NCBI RefSeq assembly: GCF_013386585.1
Contig: NZ_JACARO010000043.1
Coordinates: 59,825-123,824, forward strand
From: Pseudomonas sp. P7548
GTDB lineage: Bacteria; Pseudomonadota; Gammaproteobacteria; Pseudomonadales; Pseudomonadaceae
Direction: 5' to 3'
DNA length: 64,000 nucleotides
Below, piece after piece: positions 8,188-17,099 of this stretch (position 1 is the stretch's first letter; every line of letters begins with the position of its first letter). The position numbers were made by a program, and so were the translations under genes. Under the pieces are notes generated by a model. The model saw only the letters and a list, made by a program, of their open reading frames with translations, did no database searches and was not told the DNA's origin.

Positions 8188-9663
8188 ATGACCACCCAGT
8201 TAACTCCACAACCGACACAACCTGCGGGCGAATACAGCATTCTCGACCACATCATCGCCCAGACCCTGCTGAGTGCGGACGACGAGGCCTACGGTATCGC
8301 CAAGCGTGGTGTGTCGGCGTTCATCGAAGAGCTGGTCAAGCCGCAGAACAAGCATGAGCCGGTCAAGAAGCGCCTGGTAGACCGCATGATCGCCGAGATC
8401 GATACCAAGCTCAGCCTCCAGATGGACGAGATCCTTCATCACCCGGATTTTCAGGCTCTCGAAGCCTCCTGGAAGGGGCTGCAACTGCTGGTCGACCGTA
8501 CTGACTTTCGTGAAAACATCAAGATAGAACTCCTGAATGTCTCGCGGCAGGACCTTCTGGACGACTTTGAAGACTCACCCGAAATTACCCAGTCAGGGCT
8601 TTACAAGCATATCTACAGCGCTGAATACGGTCAGTTTGGTGGCCAGCCTGTGGGCGCCGTCATTGCCAATTACTTCCTCTCGCCCAGCGCACCCGATGTG
8701 AAGTTGATGCAGTACGCCGCCAGTGTCGCCTGCATGGCCCACGCACCGTTCATTGCGGCGGCAGGGCCTGGCTTCTTCGGATTGGAAAGCTTCACCGGGT
8801 TGCCCGACCTGAAGGACCTCAAGGACCACTTTGAGGGCCCGCAATTTGCCAAGTGGCAGAGCTTTCGCCAAAGCGAGGACTCCCGTTATGTGGGGCTTAC
8901 CGTACCCCGGTTTTTACTGAGGACGCCCTACGATCCCCTTGAATGCCCGGTCAAGACGTTTGCCTATCAGGAAAACGTGGCGCACAGCCATGAGCACTAC
9001 CTGTGGGGTAATACGGCCTACGCGTTTGCCACTCGGCTGACCGACAGTTTCGCCAGGTTTCGCTGGTGCCCGAACATCATCGGCCCGCAAAGTGGGGGAG
9101 CGGTGGAGGACCTGCCATTGCATCACTTCCAGAGCATGGGGGAAATCGAAACCAAGATACCGACCGAGGTGTTGGTGTCTGATCGTCGTGAATATGAACT
9201 GGCGCAAGAGGGGTTCATCGCCCTGACCATGCGCAAGGGCAGTGATAACGCGGCTTTCTTCTCCGCAAGCTCGGTGCAAAAGCCGAAAACATTCGGTATC
9301 AGCGCGGAGGGGAAAGAAGCTGAGCTGAATTACCGCCTGGGTACTCAGTTGCCTTACATGATGGTGGTCAACCGCCTGGCTCATTACCTCAAGGTGTTGC
9401 AGCGCGAGCAGTTGGGGTCGTGGAAGGAGCGTACCGACCTCGAGTTGGAACTCAATAAATGGATCCGCCAATACGTCGCGGACCAGGAAAACCCCAGCGC
9501 AGAAGTCCGTGGGCGGCGTCCGTTGAGGGCGGCGCGTATTGCCGTCAGCGATGTCGAAGGCGAACCGGGCTGGTATCGCGTCAATCTCAGTGTGCGCCCG
9601 CACTTCAAGTACATGGGGGCGGATTTCACGCTGTCCCTGGTCGGCAAGCTCGACAAAGAATGA
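8188..9663 (+). CDS. tssC: T6SS contractile sheath large subunit TssC (VipB)
   Basis: A 491-aa TssC (EvpB/VipB family). Family landmarks include QMDEILHHPDFQALEASWKGL near residue 75, GVIANYFLSPSAPDV-type AVIANYFLS, and SFRQSEDSRYVGLTVPRFLLRTPYD followed by ENVAHSHEHYLWGN. It forms the cytoplasmic sheath with TssB and presents the ClpV-recognised surface after contraction. Normal length, no break. Confidence 0.97.
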   Translation: MTTQLTPQPTQPAGEYSILDHIIAQTLLSADDEAYGIAKRGVSAFIEELVKPQNKHEPVKKRLVDRMIAEIDTKLSLQMDEILHHPDFQALEASWKGLQLLVDRTDFRENIKIELLNVSRQDLLDDFEDSPEITQSGLYKHIYSAEYGQFGGQPVGAVIANYFLSPSAPDVKLMQYAASVACMAHAPFIAAAGPGFFGLESFTGLPDLKDLKDHFEGPQFAKWQSFRQSEDSRYVGLTVPRFLLRTPYDPLECPVKTFAYQENVAHSHEHYLWGNTAYAFATRLTDSFARFRWCPNIIGPQSGGAVEDLPLHHFQSMGEIETKIPTEVLVSDRREYELAQEGFIALTMRKGSDNAAFFSASSVQKPKTFGISAEGKEAELNYRLGTQLPYMMVVNRLAHYLKVLQREQLGSWKERTDLELELNKWIRQYVADQENPSAEVRGRRPLRAARIAVSDVEGEPGWYRVNLSVRPHFKYMGADFTLSLVGKLDKE

Positions 9664-10079
9664 ACATGGGCCCAGGACTCTCCGAACATCGCAGCCTCTT
9701 CGAACGGCTTGAAGGGCCGACGTCCAACCGCCTCAGTCGCGTGGCGTCTGTTGCTGCGCACCTGGGAAAGATGCTCAGCACTCGCGCCGGCAGTGTGCTT
9801 ACGCTGCCCGACTATGGGCTGCCGGATCTCAATGACATGCGCTTGAGCCTGCATGAGTCGTTGAGTCAGTCGCGTCTTTCGATCGAACGGTTTATCCAGG
9901 CTTATGAACCGCGCCTGGCAAATGTACGGGTCAAGGGGGCGCCCGGTCACCATGATCCCTTGGCCCTGGCATTTTGCATTGAGGCGACGCTGGTTGTTGA
10001 CGGTGTCATGCAACCGGTTGTGTTCAGTGCACGCTTGGTGGGCGCGGGACAGGTGGAGGTATCGCCTGATGTCCCTTAA
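9660..10079 (+). CDS. tssE: T6SS baseplate protein TssE (gp25-like)
   Basis: A 139-aa gp25-like protein: LFERLEGP near the start, VAAHLGKMLSTRAGSVLTLPDYGLPDL in the middle, and a C-terminal beta region ending FSARLVGAGQVEV. It links the inner baseplate ring to the first sheath layer. The ATG at 9660 overlaps the tssC stop (ATGA); a second in-frame ATG at 9666 is nearly as good. Its end overlaps the tssF start by 11 nt. Confidence 0.93.
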   Translation: MNMGPGLSEHRSLFERLEGPTSNRLSRVASVAAHLGKMLSTRAGSVLTLPDYGLPDLNDMRLSLHESLSQSRLSIERFIQAYEPRLANVRVKGAPGHHDPLALAFCIEATLVVDGVMQPVVFSARLVGAGQVEVSPDVP

Positions 10080-11853
10080 TCGTTTTTACCAAAGTGAGCT
10101 CAGTGCCTTGCGTCAATTGGGGCGACGCTTCTCCGAGCGTAACCCGGCCTTGGCACCGTTTCTCGCCGAGGCAGGGCAAGACCCGGATGTTGAACGCTTG
10201 CTCGAAGGCTTTGCCTTCCTGACCGGCCGCCTGCGTCAGAAACTGGCGGATGAACTTCCCGAGTTGACCCACTCGTTGATGCACCTGCTTTGGCCCAACT
10301 ATATGCGGCCATTGCCGTCCTTCAGCATCTTGCAGTTTGAACCGTTGCAGCACGGCTGCACCCCCGTGACGGTCGAGCGTGATACGTCGGTTGAAAGCGT
10401 GGCCATCAAGGGTGAGCGTTGCCGTTTTCGGACCTGCTACACCACCCAGGTCCTGCCACTGCAATTGAGTGGCCTGGAGTATCGCTGCTCGGGAAACCGG
10501 GCAGTGCTGAGCCTGCGCCTGGAAATGAGTGCCCAGGGCAGTTTCAGCGAGTGGAGCTTCAGCCAGCTGCGCTTGCACCTGACGGGGGAAAAGCCTGTCA
10601 GTCAGGGGTTGTACCTGAGCCTGTTGCGTCATCTGGACGGCATCGAGTTGTTGCTTCTGGATCATGAGGGGCAGATGGTCGATGGGCCTGACGGGCGGGT
10701 GCCATCGTTGCGGTTGGGGGCCAGCCAGGTTCAGCCCGTGGGGTTTGACGAGGATCACGCACTGATCCCTTATCCGGCGAACACCTTCGTTGGATACCGC
10801 CATCTGCAGGAGTACTTCGCATTTCCGGACAAGTACCTGTTTGTCGATGTCGGCGGTCTGGATGTTTTGCAGACGTTGCCCCGCTCCTGCCTCCAACAGG
10901 CGCGGTATGTGGAGTTGCGTTTCGAACTTCGCACCCGGGAAACCGAACCGGTGCATCCGAGCCTGGACAACGTGAAGCTGTATTGCACACCCATCGTCAA
11001 TCTGTTCAAGCATGACGCAGTACCGATTCGGCTGGATGGAAAGCAGGACGAATACCTGCTGATGCCAGCGGAGTTTGCGCGGGGTAATGCGGCTGTATTT
11101 TCCGTCGATCATGTCACCGGGTGGCGCCCGGGCGGATTGGGTTACCGGCCCTATGTACCGTTTGAATCCTTCGAGCATGATCGGGGTGACGGCGCCTCGG
11201 CGCCAGCGCCCAGCTACAGCATTCGTCAGCGCACATCGGTGCAGCACGTGCTCGACACCTGGTTGAGCTTTGATGCCGGCCTGGCTCAGGGTCAGGAGAC
11301 ACTTTCCATCGAATTGACCTGTACCAATCACAACCTGCCAAGGCAGTTGAAAATAGGGGACATCAACCAACCCTGTGAGCAGACGCCGGAGTTTCTGTCA
11401 TTTCGCAATATCTGCGTACCAACGCCGAGTTTCAACCCACCCCTGGACCAGGACTTTCTCTGGAAGCTGATCAGCAACCTGTCGCTCAACTACCTGTCGT
11501 TGACCGACATCAGCGCCTTGAAAGTCATCCTCGAAACCTACGACCTTCCGCGATATCACGACCGACAGGCGCAGAGCGTCAGCCAGCGCAAATTGGGCGC
11601 GCTGCGATCTGTCAGTCACGAAGCGGTCGACCGATTGCATCGAGGGTTGCCAATGCGTGGCTTGCGGATCGACCTGAACATTGACCCCCAGGGCTTCACG
11701 GGCCAAGGCGACCTGTTTGTATTCGCCTCGGCGCTCAATGAGTTTTTTGCACTTTACGCCAGCCTGAATTCGTTCCACGAACTGCGGGTCATCAGCACAC
11801 AAGGAGACGTGTACCTATGGCCACCCCGGAAGGGCCAGCAGCCCCTGCTTTAA
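10069..11853 (+). CDS. tssF: T6SS baseplate protein TssF (VasA)
   Basis: A 594-aa TssF/VasA/ImpG protein, beginning with the family hallmark MSLNRFYQSELSALRQLGRRFSE and continuing GQDPDVERLLEGFAFLTGRLRQKL and LMHLLWPNYMRPLPS. It forms a wedge of the T6SS baseplate with TssG and TssK. The start was placed at this ATG because longer upstream extensions lie inside tssE and lack family sequence. The 3' end overlaps tssG by 37 nt. Confidence 0.95.
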   Translation: MSLNRFYQSELSALRQLGRRFSERNPALAPFLAEAGQDPDVERLLEGFAFLTGRLRQKLADELPELTHSLMHLLWPNYMRPLPSFSILQFEPLQHGCTPVTVERDTSVESVAIKGERCRFRTCYTTQVLPLQLSGLEYRCSGNRAVLSLRLEMSAQGSFSEWSFSQLRLHLTGEKPVSQGLYLSLLRHLDGIELLLLDHEGQMVDGPDGRVPSLRLGASQVQPVGFDEDHALIPYPANTFVGYRHLQEYFAFPDKYLFVDVGGLDVLQTLPRSCLQQARYVELRFELRTRETEPVHPSLDNVKLYCTPIVNLFKHDAVPIRLDGKQDEYLLMPAEFARGNAAVFSVDHVTGWRPGGLGYRPYVPFESFEHDRGDGASAPAPSYSIRQRTSVQHVLDTWLSFDAGLAQGQETLSIELTCTNHNLPRQLKIGDINQPCEQTPEFLSFRNICVPTPSFNPPLDQDFLWKLISNLSLNYLSLTDISALKVILETYDLPRYHDRQAQSVSQRKLGALRSVSHEAVDRLHRGLPMRGLRIDLNIDPQGFTGQGDLFVFASALNEFFALYASLNSFHELRVISTQGDVYLWPPRKGQQPLL

Positions 11854-12824
11854 CCGAATTATCCCGAGTTATCCGTGAGTACTCGTTGTTTCAAGCGGTC
11901 CTGCAAGTGATCGACCGTTTGCGCGTTGCCCATCCGCAACTGGATGAGGACGCGCTGTATGACCACCTTGAGTTCCAGGCCAACCCGGGGTTCGGGTTTT
12001 CAGGGCATGACATTGACCAGGTGGTGTTTTTTGTGGAACGCGATCAGTTGCGGGCACGCATACGTCTCAACGTACTGGGCCTGCTCGGCGCCGGTTCGCC
12101 ATTGCCCGCGTTTTATGCCGAGCAGGCCACTGTTGAACACGCGGCAGGTACTACCACTCGGGATTTCATGGACGTTTTCCATCACCGCCTGCAGCGACTG
12201 CTGTTGCCGGTCTGGCGCAAGTACCGCTATCGGACGTGTTTTCGTAGCGGAGCACGCGATGGTTTTTCCGAACAGATGTTCGCGCTGCTCGGCCTGGGCG
12301 GGGCGCAGATACGCGGTGCCGCGCAATTGGACTGCAAGCGACTGTTGCCCTACCTGGGGTTGTTGAGCCTGCGGGTGCATTCGGCCGCACTGATCGAGAC
12401 CGTGCTGCGTTACTACTTCAAGCACCGCGATGTGTACCTCGAGCAGTGTGTAGAGCGCTCGGTGGTCATCACTGCTCGGCAGCGCAATCGACTGGGGGCA
12501 GGCAACAACACAGTGGGAGAGGACCTGGTGCTGGGAAGTCGAATTACCGACCGCAGCGGCAAGTTCAGGGTGCATGTACGGGGGCTTTCCTGGTCGCGAT
12601 TTCACCAATTCCTGCCTGTAGGCGTCGACTACCAACCTTTGTGTTCCCTGGTTCGATTGACGGCCAGGGACCCTCTGGAATTCGACCTGCGCCTGGCGCT
12701 GGCCAAAGGGGAGGCGAGACCGCTGCACATCGGCGACAACAACGTGTGTGGCTTGGGCTGGACCAGTTGGCTGGGACACGAATATGCCGACGGCGTGCTC
12801 ACGCTCGCCGGCAACGCTCATTAG
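11817..12824 (+). CDS. tssG: T6SS baseplate protein TssG (VasB)
   Basis: A 335-aa TssG/VasB/ImpH protein with the typical YSLFQAVLQVIDRL entry, FPxxEI-region equivalents around residue 55, and AEQATVEHAAGTTTRDFMDVFHHRL plus FKHRDVYLEQCVERSVVI later. It completes the TssF2-TssG baseplate wedge. The ATG at 11817 lies inside tssF but has AAGGAG about 10 nt upstream, which supports the 37-nt overlap as real and suggests coupled, stoichiometric translation. Confidence 0.93.
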   Translation: MATPEGPAAPALTELSRVIREYSLFQAVLQVIDRLRVAHPQLDEDALYDHLEFQANPGFGFSGHDIDQVVFFVERDQLRARIRLNVLGLLGAGSPLPAFYAEQATVEHAAGTTTRDFMDVFHHRLQRLLLPVWRKYRYRTCFRSGARDGFSEQMFALLGLGGAQIRGAAQLDCKRLLPYLGLLSLRVHSAALIETVLRYYFKHRDVYLEQCVERSVVITARQRNRLGAGNNTVGEDLVLGSRITDRSGKFRVHVRGLSWSRFHQFLPVGVDYQPLCSLVRLTARDPLEFDLRLALAKGEARPLHIGDNNVCGLGWTSWLGHEYADGVLTLAGNAH

Positions 12825-12836
12825 GGATTGATGATT

Positions 12837-15365
12837 ATGATGAATGTCGATTTGCAACAACTGATCCGAACACTGACTGCCCAGGCTCGTCGCGACCTTG
12901 AGCGTTCAGCCGAGCGCTGTGTGATACGCGGTGGCAAGGAGGTTCTGGTAGAAGACCTGCTGGCGACGTTGCTGGAACATCCCGATGGTTTGCTGGTGAA
13001 TGCGCTGCTGGACGCGTGTATCGAGGTCGGCGAGCTCCAGGCCACCTTGCAGCTCAAGGACCAACAGAGTGCGGCGTGTAACCCGGTGTTCGCCCAGGCC
13101 CTGGTGCTTTGGCTACAGCATGCGTTGATGGTCGCCCACCTCGAACTGGGGCAAGTCGAAGTCGACCATGCCGCGCTGCTGTTGGCGCTGCTGCGTCATC
13201 CGCTGCAGCATGCCGGCAGTGGCTATCAACAGGTCTTGAGCCGCCTGGATGCGCAGCGCGTGCGTGAGTTTGTTCAGGGCCAGGCAACGCAAAGTGTTCC
13301 TCGTCATTCCGACGAGTCGTGGCTGGAACGCTTTACCCATGACCTCACGCGTCAGGCCCGTGAAGGGCGGATTGACCCTGTACTGTGCCGTGATGACGAA
13401 ATCCGCCAGTTGGTCGACATCCTGGTACGTCGGCGCAAGAACAACCCGATTCTTGTGGGCGAAGCCGGGGTTGGCAAGACGGCCGTGGTCGAAGGCCTGG
13501 CCTTGCAAGTGGTCTCGTCACAGGTGCCGGAACCGCTCAAGGGTGTACGCATCCTCACATTGGACATGGGCCTGCTGCTGGCGGGTGCCAGTATCAAGGG
13601 CGAGTTCGAGCGGCGGCTCAAAGGTGTGCTCGACGAGGTCAGCGCCTGCGCGCAGCCCGTGGTGCTGTTTATCGATGAGGCGCATACGTTGGTGGGAGCC
13701 GGAGCCCAAGTGGGTGGCAGCGATGCGGCCAATCTGCTCAAACCAGCCCTGGCGCGTGGCCAGTTACGCATGATTGCGGCCACCACGTGGTCAGAGTACA
13801 AAAAGTACATTGAAAAAGACCCGGCGCTGGCGCGGCGTTTCCAGCCTGTGGTGGTGGGAGAGCCGAGTGTGGAAGCGGCCGTGTCCATTCTACGTGGCCT
13901 GGTTCCAGTCTATGAGGCCAGCCACGGGGTTTATGTGCGTGATGATGCGGTCGTGGCCGCCGTGCAGATGAGTGCTCGCTACCTTGCCGGGCGGCAGTTG
14001 CCGGACAAAGCCGTCGACGTACTGGACACCGCCTGTGCCCGGGTACGTATCAGCCTGACGACCGCGCCTGAGGCGTTACAACGCCTGCGTGCCGTACTGG
14101 CCGAAGGCACGCGGCAGCGCACGGCACTGGCGCGCGATCGTGACGCCGGCCTGGCGATTGACGAGCAGGCGTTGCATGCGTTGACCCTGCGGTTGCAAGC
14201 CATTGAGCTTGAGTGCCAGCGCCTGGAACATTGCTGGGCCGAGCAACGAGGGGTGGCAGAACGGCTCATCTCCGAGCGTCAGCAGCGGCTTGATGGAAAG
14301 GGCGTTCAGGTCACTGCAACGGTGCCGGACGCGAATGAAGAGCGATTGCTCAACCACGAGGTCTGTCCACGGCTGGTGGCGCAGGTCATCAGTGCCTGGA
14401 CCGCGATTCCTGTCGAGCAACTGGCGTACGAAAGCAGCAAGCGAGTCCTGGGTTTTGCCGACGCACTGCGCACACGCATCCTAGGGCAGGAACAGGCAGT
14501 GATTGCCCTGGATCGAAACCAGCGCGCCGTTGCTGCAGGCCTCAACGCCCCTGGCGCGCCTATCGGGGTGTTTCTGCTGGTGGGGCCCAGTGGTGTAGGC
14601 AAGACCGAAACGGCCCTAGCCCTGGCGGACCTGTTGTACGGCGGTGAGCGGTTTGTGACCACGTTGAACATGTCGGAGTATCAGGAAAAACACTCCCTGT
14701 CCCGGCTGATCGGTGCCCCTGCGGGGTACGTGGGGTATGGGGAAGGTGGGGTACTGACCGAAGCGGTGCGCCAGCGTCCCTATTCGGTCGTGCTGCTCGA
14801 TGAGGTCGAGAAGGCTGACCCGGAAGTATTGAACCTGTTTTACCAGGTTTTTGACCGAGGGTTTGCCAACGACGGTGAAGGCCGGGAAATCGATTTTCGC
14901 AATACGTTGATCCTCATGACGTCCAACCTGGGGAGCGACAGCATCACCACCCTGTGCGCGGAGGGCAGGCGACCCGATCCGCAGGTTCTGCAAGAAGCCA
15001 TCCACCCTGAGTTGCGGGCTCACTTCAAACCGGCGTTGCTCGCCCGGATGCGGGTTGTACCGTACTACCCCCTTGCACGTGAAATGCTGGAAGACGTCGT
15101 GCGGCTGAGGCTGGAGCGGCTCGGGCAACGCATGCAACAACGCAGGCTGGCGCTGAGCTTCACCGATGAGCTGGTGACGCACATGGCCGATCGATGCCTG
15201 CACAGCGACAGCGGCGCCAGGTACATCGACCAGTGGATCGAGCTGAACCTGCTGCCGCGGATGGTCGACCGACTTCTCGAGGCCATGGCCGTTGGCGAGT
15301 CCTTTTCACGGGTCCATGCAACCCTGGACGGTGATGGCTTGCCAACCTGCGAGTTCAGCCAATGA
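12837..15365 (+). CDS. clpV: T6SS AAA+ ATPase ClpV (TssH)
   Basis: About 842 aa, a ClpB-like double AAA+ unfoldase that recycles contracted TssBC sheaths. Walker A1 GEAGVGKTA lies near residue 207 with Walker B LFIDEAHTLVGAG; Walker A2 GPSGVGKTE lies near 582 with LLDEVEKADPEVLN. The N-domain start MNVDLQQLI matches ClpV proteins. Clustered starts exist (TTG 12828, ATG 12831, 12837, 12840); AGGGA at 12823 best serves 12837. The gene overlaps the following regulator by 4 nt. Confidence 0.95.
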   Translation: MMNVDLQQLIRTLTAQARRDLERSAERCVIRGGKEVLVEDLLATLLEHPDGLLVNALLDACIEVGELQATLQLKDQQSAACNPVFAQALVLWLQHALMVAHLELGQVEVDHAALLLALLRHPLQHAGSGYQQVLSRLDAQRVREFVQGQATQSVPRHSDESWLERFTHDLTRQAREGRIDPVLCRDDEIRQLVDILVRRRKNNPILVGEAGVGKTAVVEGLALQVVSSQVPEPLKGVRILTLDMGLLLAGASIKGEFERRLKGVLDEVSACAQPVVLFIDEAHTLVGAGAQVGGSDAANLLKPALARGQLRMIAATTWSEYKKYIEKDPALARRFQPVVVGEPSVEAAVSILRGLVPVYEASHGVYVRDDAVVAAVQMSARYLAGRQLPDKAVDVLDTACARVRISLTTAPEALQRLRAVLAEGTRQRTALARDRDAGLAIDEQALHALTLRLQAIELECQRLEHCWAEQRGVAERLISERQQRLDGKGVQVTATVPDANEERLLNHEVCPRLVAQVISAWTAIPVEQLAYESSKRVLGFADALRTRILGQEQAVIALDRNQRAVAAGLNAPGAPIGVFLLVGPSGVGKTETALALADLLYGGERFVTTLNMSEYQEKHSLSRLIGAPAGYVGYGEGGVLTEAVRQRPYSVVLLDEVEKADPEVLNLFYQVFDRGFANDGEGREIDFRNTLILMTSNLGSDSITTLCAEGRRPDPQVLQEAIHPELRAHFKPALLARMRVVPYYPLAREMLEDVVRLRLERLGQRMQQRRLALSFTDELVTHMADRCLHSDSGARYIDQWIELNLLPRMVDRLLEAMAVGESFSRVHATLDGDGLPTCEFSQ

Positions 15366-16897
15366 TGGACACCTTGTTTGGTCATTTGCCTCAACCGCTG
15401 GCGTATGCAGAGCGCCTGCTGGGCTGGTATGCGCGTTTGGGGGCTGACAGTGATGCATCGATGTTGCCTCAACTGTGCGTGACGGCTGTAGCACAGTTGA
15501 GTGATTGCGAGCTTTGCCAGCTGTACGAGCGAGATGAAACGACCGGCCGGCTCTGGCTGATCGCTCAGCATCTGCCTTGTTCAACGCCTGTTGGCGAACG
15601 GGCGGCGGACGAGGATTTCCAGAACGAACCGCTGTTGCATTACGTGTTGAATCAACGTTGCGCCCTGATCCTTGACGACGTGTGCGGCAGTGTCCATGAC
15701 AGTGGTTTCCTGCCCGCGACCACGACGCCTTGGCGCTCGCTGTCATGCCTGCCATTGTTCAACCGGCACAACGTGATCTGTGGTGTGGTGTTGTACGCAA
15801 GCGCGCACGCGGTGTGCTTGCAAGGCTATGCCGCTTCAGTGGCCCAACTGGCCGGCTTTGCGCTGAGTCAATGGGGCAGGTGGCGCAGTGTTCAGCGGGG
15901 GGCGTGCACAACGGTTCGCCAACGCAACACCCCAGTCGCAGGGGGCTATGGCTTGATCGGCAGCAGCACGGCGATGGAAGCAACCTGTCGCTTGATAGAC
16001 AAGGTTCTGCGGGCACCGTTTACCGTACTGCTGCGCGGTGAAACCGGCACCGGCAAGGAGGTGGTGGCACGCGCAATCCATAACGCGGGCCCGCGCAGTG
16101 CCCGGCCGTTTGTGGTGCAGAACTGCGCGGCCTTCCCCGAAGGCTTGCTGGAGAGTGAACTGTTCGGCTATCGCAAAGGTGCGTTCACCGGTGCCGAGCG
16201 CAACCATGCGGGCCTGTTTGATGCCGCCCAGGGAGGCACGCTGCTGCTGGATGAAATTGGCGACATGCCGCTGTCCCTGCAGGCGAAACTGCTGAGGGTG
16301 TTGCAGGAGGGGGAGGTTCGCCCGCTGGGTGCCAGTGCTTCCCACAAGGTCGATGTGCGGATCATCGCCGCGACTCACCGTGACCTGGCGGCGATGGTCG
16401 CGCAGGGCCAGTTTCGCGAGGACCTCTACTACCGCCTGGCGCAATTTCCCATCGAGCTGCCTGCCTTGCGCGACAGGGGCGCAGATGTGCTGCTACTGGC
16501 TCGTCACTTCGCCGAGCAGGCGTGTTCTTCCCTCGAAAAGCCCACGCTGAGCTGGTCCGGCGCCGCGCTTGATCAACTCTCCAGCCATGGCTTCCCGGGC
16601 AACGTGCGCGAACTCAAATGCCTGGTGGAGCGAGCGGTGTTGATGTGCGATGACGGTGTGATCCTGCCGGAGCATCTGTCGCTGTCACCTGCGCCAGAGC
16701 TTGCCAATGCCGCCGCCGAGTCGACGTTACGCCAGCGACTGGAACGCGTAGAGCGCGTGTTCCTGATTGATTGCCTGCACAAGAATCGTGGCAATCGTAC
16801 GCGCACTGCCCGGGAGCTTGGGGTTGCTCGTCGCACACTGCTCTATCGGCTTGCACGCTTGAACATTCCTGTTGGTGACGCCCGGGGGGAGTGCTGA
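15362..16897 (+). CDS. Sigma-54-dependent T6SS activator (Sfa2/VasH-like)
   Basis: A 511-aa bacterial enhancer-binding protein. The first ~190 residues look like a GAF-type sensory domain. The AAA+ core has Walker A GETGTGKE near residue 225, the sigma-54-contacting GAFTGA loop near 273 and LLLDEIGDMPLSLQAKLLRVLQ; the C-terminus is a Fis-type helix-turn-helix (TRTARELGVARRTLLYRL). Such proteins open sigma-54 promoters of hcp, vgrG and T6SS operons. Its place between clpV and the FHA gene equals Sfa2 in HSI-II. The start overlaps the clpV stop (ATGA). Confidence 0.93.
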   Translation: MMDTLFGHLPQPLAYAERLLGWYARLGADSDASMLPQLCVTAVAQLSDCELCQLYERDETTGRLWLIAQHLPCSTPVGERAADEDFQNEPLLHYVLNQRCALILDDVCGSVHDSGFLPATTTPWRSLSCLPLFNRHNVICGVVLYASAHAVCLQGYAASVAQLAGFALSQWGRWRSVQRGACTTVRQRNTPVAGGYGLIGSSTAMEATCRLIDKVLRAPFTVLLRGETGTGKEVVARAIHNAGPRSARPFVVQNCAAFPEGLLESELFGYRKGAFTGAERNHAGLFDAAQGGTLLLDEIGDMPLSLQAKLLRVLQEGEVRPLGASASHKVDVRIIAATHRDLAAMVAQGQFREDLYYRLAQFPIELPALRDRGADVLLLARHFAEQACSSLEKPTLSWSGAALDQLSSHGFPGNVRELKCLVERAVLMCDDGVILPEHLSLSPAPELANAAAESTLRQRLERVERVFLIDCLHKNRGNRTRTARELGVARRTLLYRLARLNIPVGDARGEC

Positions 16898-16952
16898 ATG
16901 GACTGCCTGTGTTTGTCGCGCGCTGACGCCCTACCTTCCCTGGAGAAACCTG

Positions 16953-17084
16953 ATGTTTGATCGCCTGTGGCAAGCCTTGATGCTTGTGCTGTGTCTGTTG
17001 GCCGGTTGTAACGCCAATTATGTGTTTGATGATGCTGACTATCGTCCTTTGGGTGACCCCCAGGCGACTCGTCGTGGCCAATGA
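16953..17084 (+). CDS. Small lipoprotein in T6SS cluster (OrfX position)
   Basis: A 43-aa protein, MFDRLWQALMLVLCLLAGC then NANYVFDDADYRPLGD. The hydrophobic N-terminus ending in LAGC is a lipobox, giving a lipid-anchored mature peptide of only about 25 residues, rich in acidic residues. GGAGAA lies 8 nt upstream of the ATG. The position between the sigma-54 activator and the FHA gene matches the unnamed OrfX of P. aeruginosa HSI-II. Function unknown; an accessory to TssJ or a membrane-complex tuner is speculation. Confidence 0.75.
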   Translation: MFDRLWQALMLVLCLLAGCNANYVFDDADYRPLGDPQATRRGQ

Positions 17085-17099
17085 TGGGGGAGACCTGCC

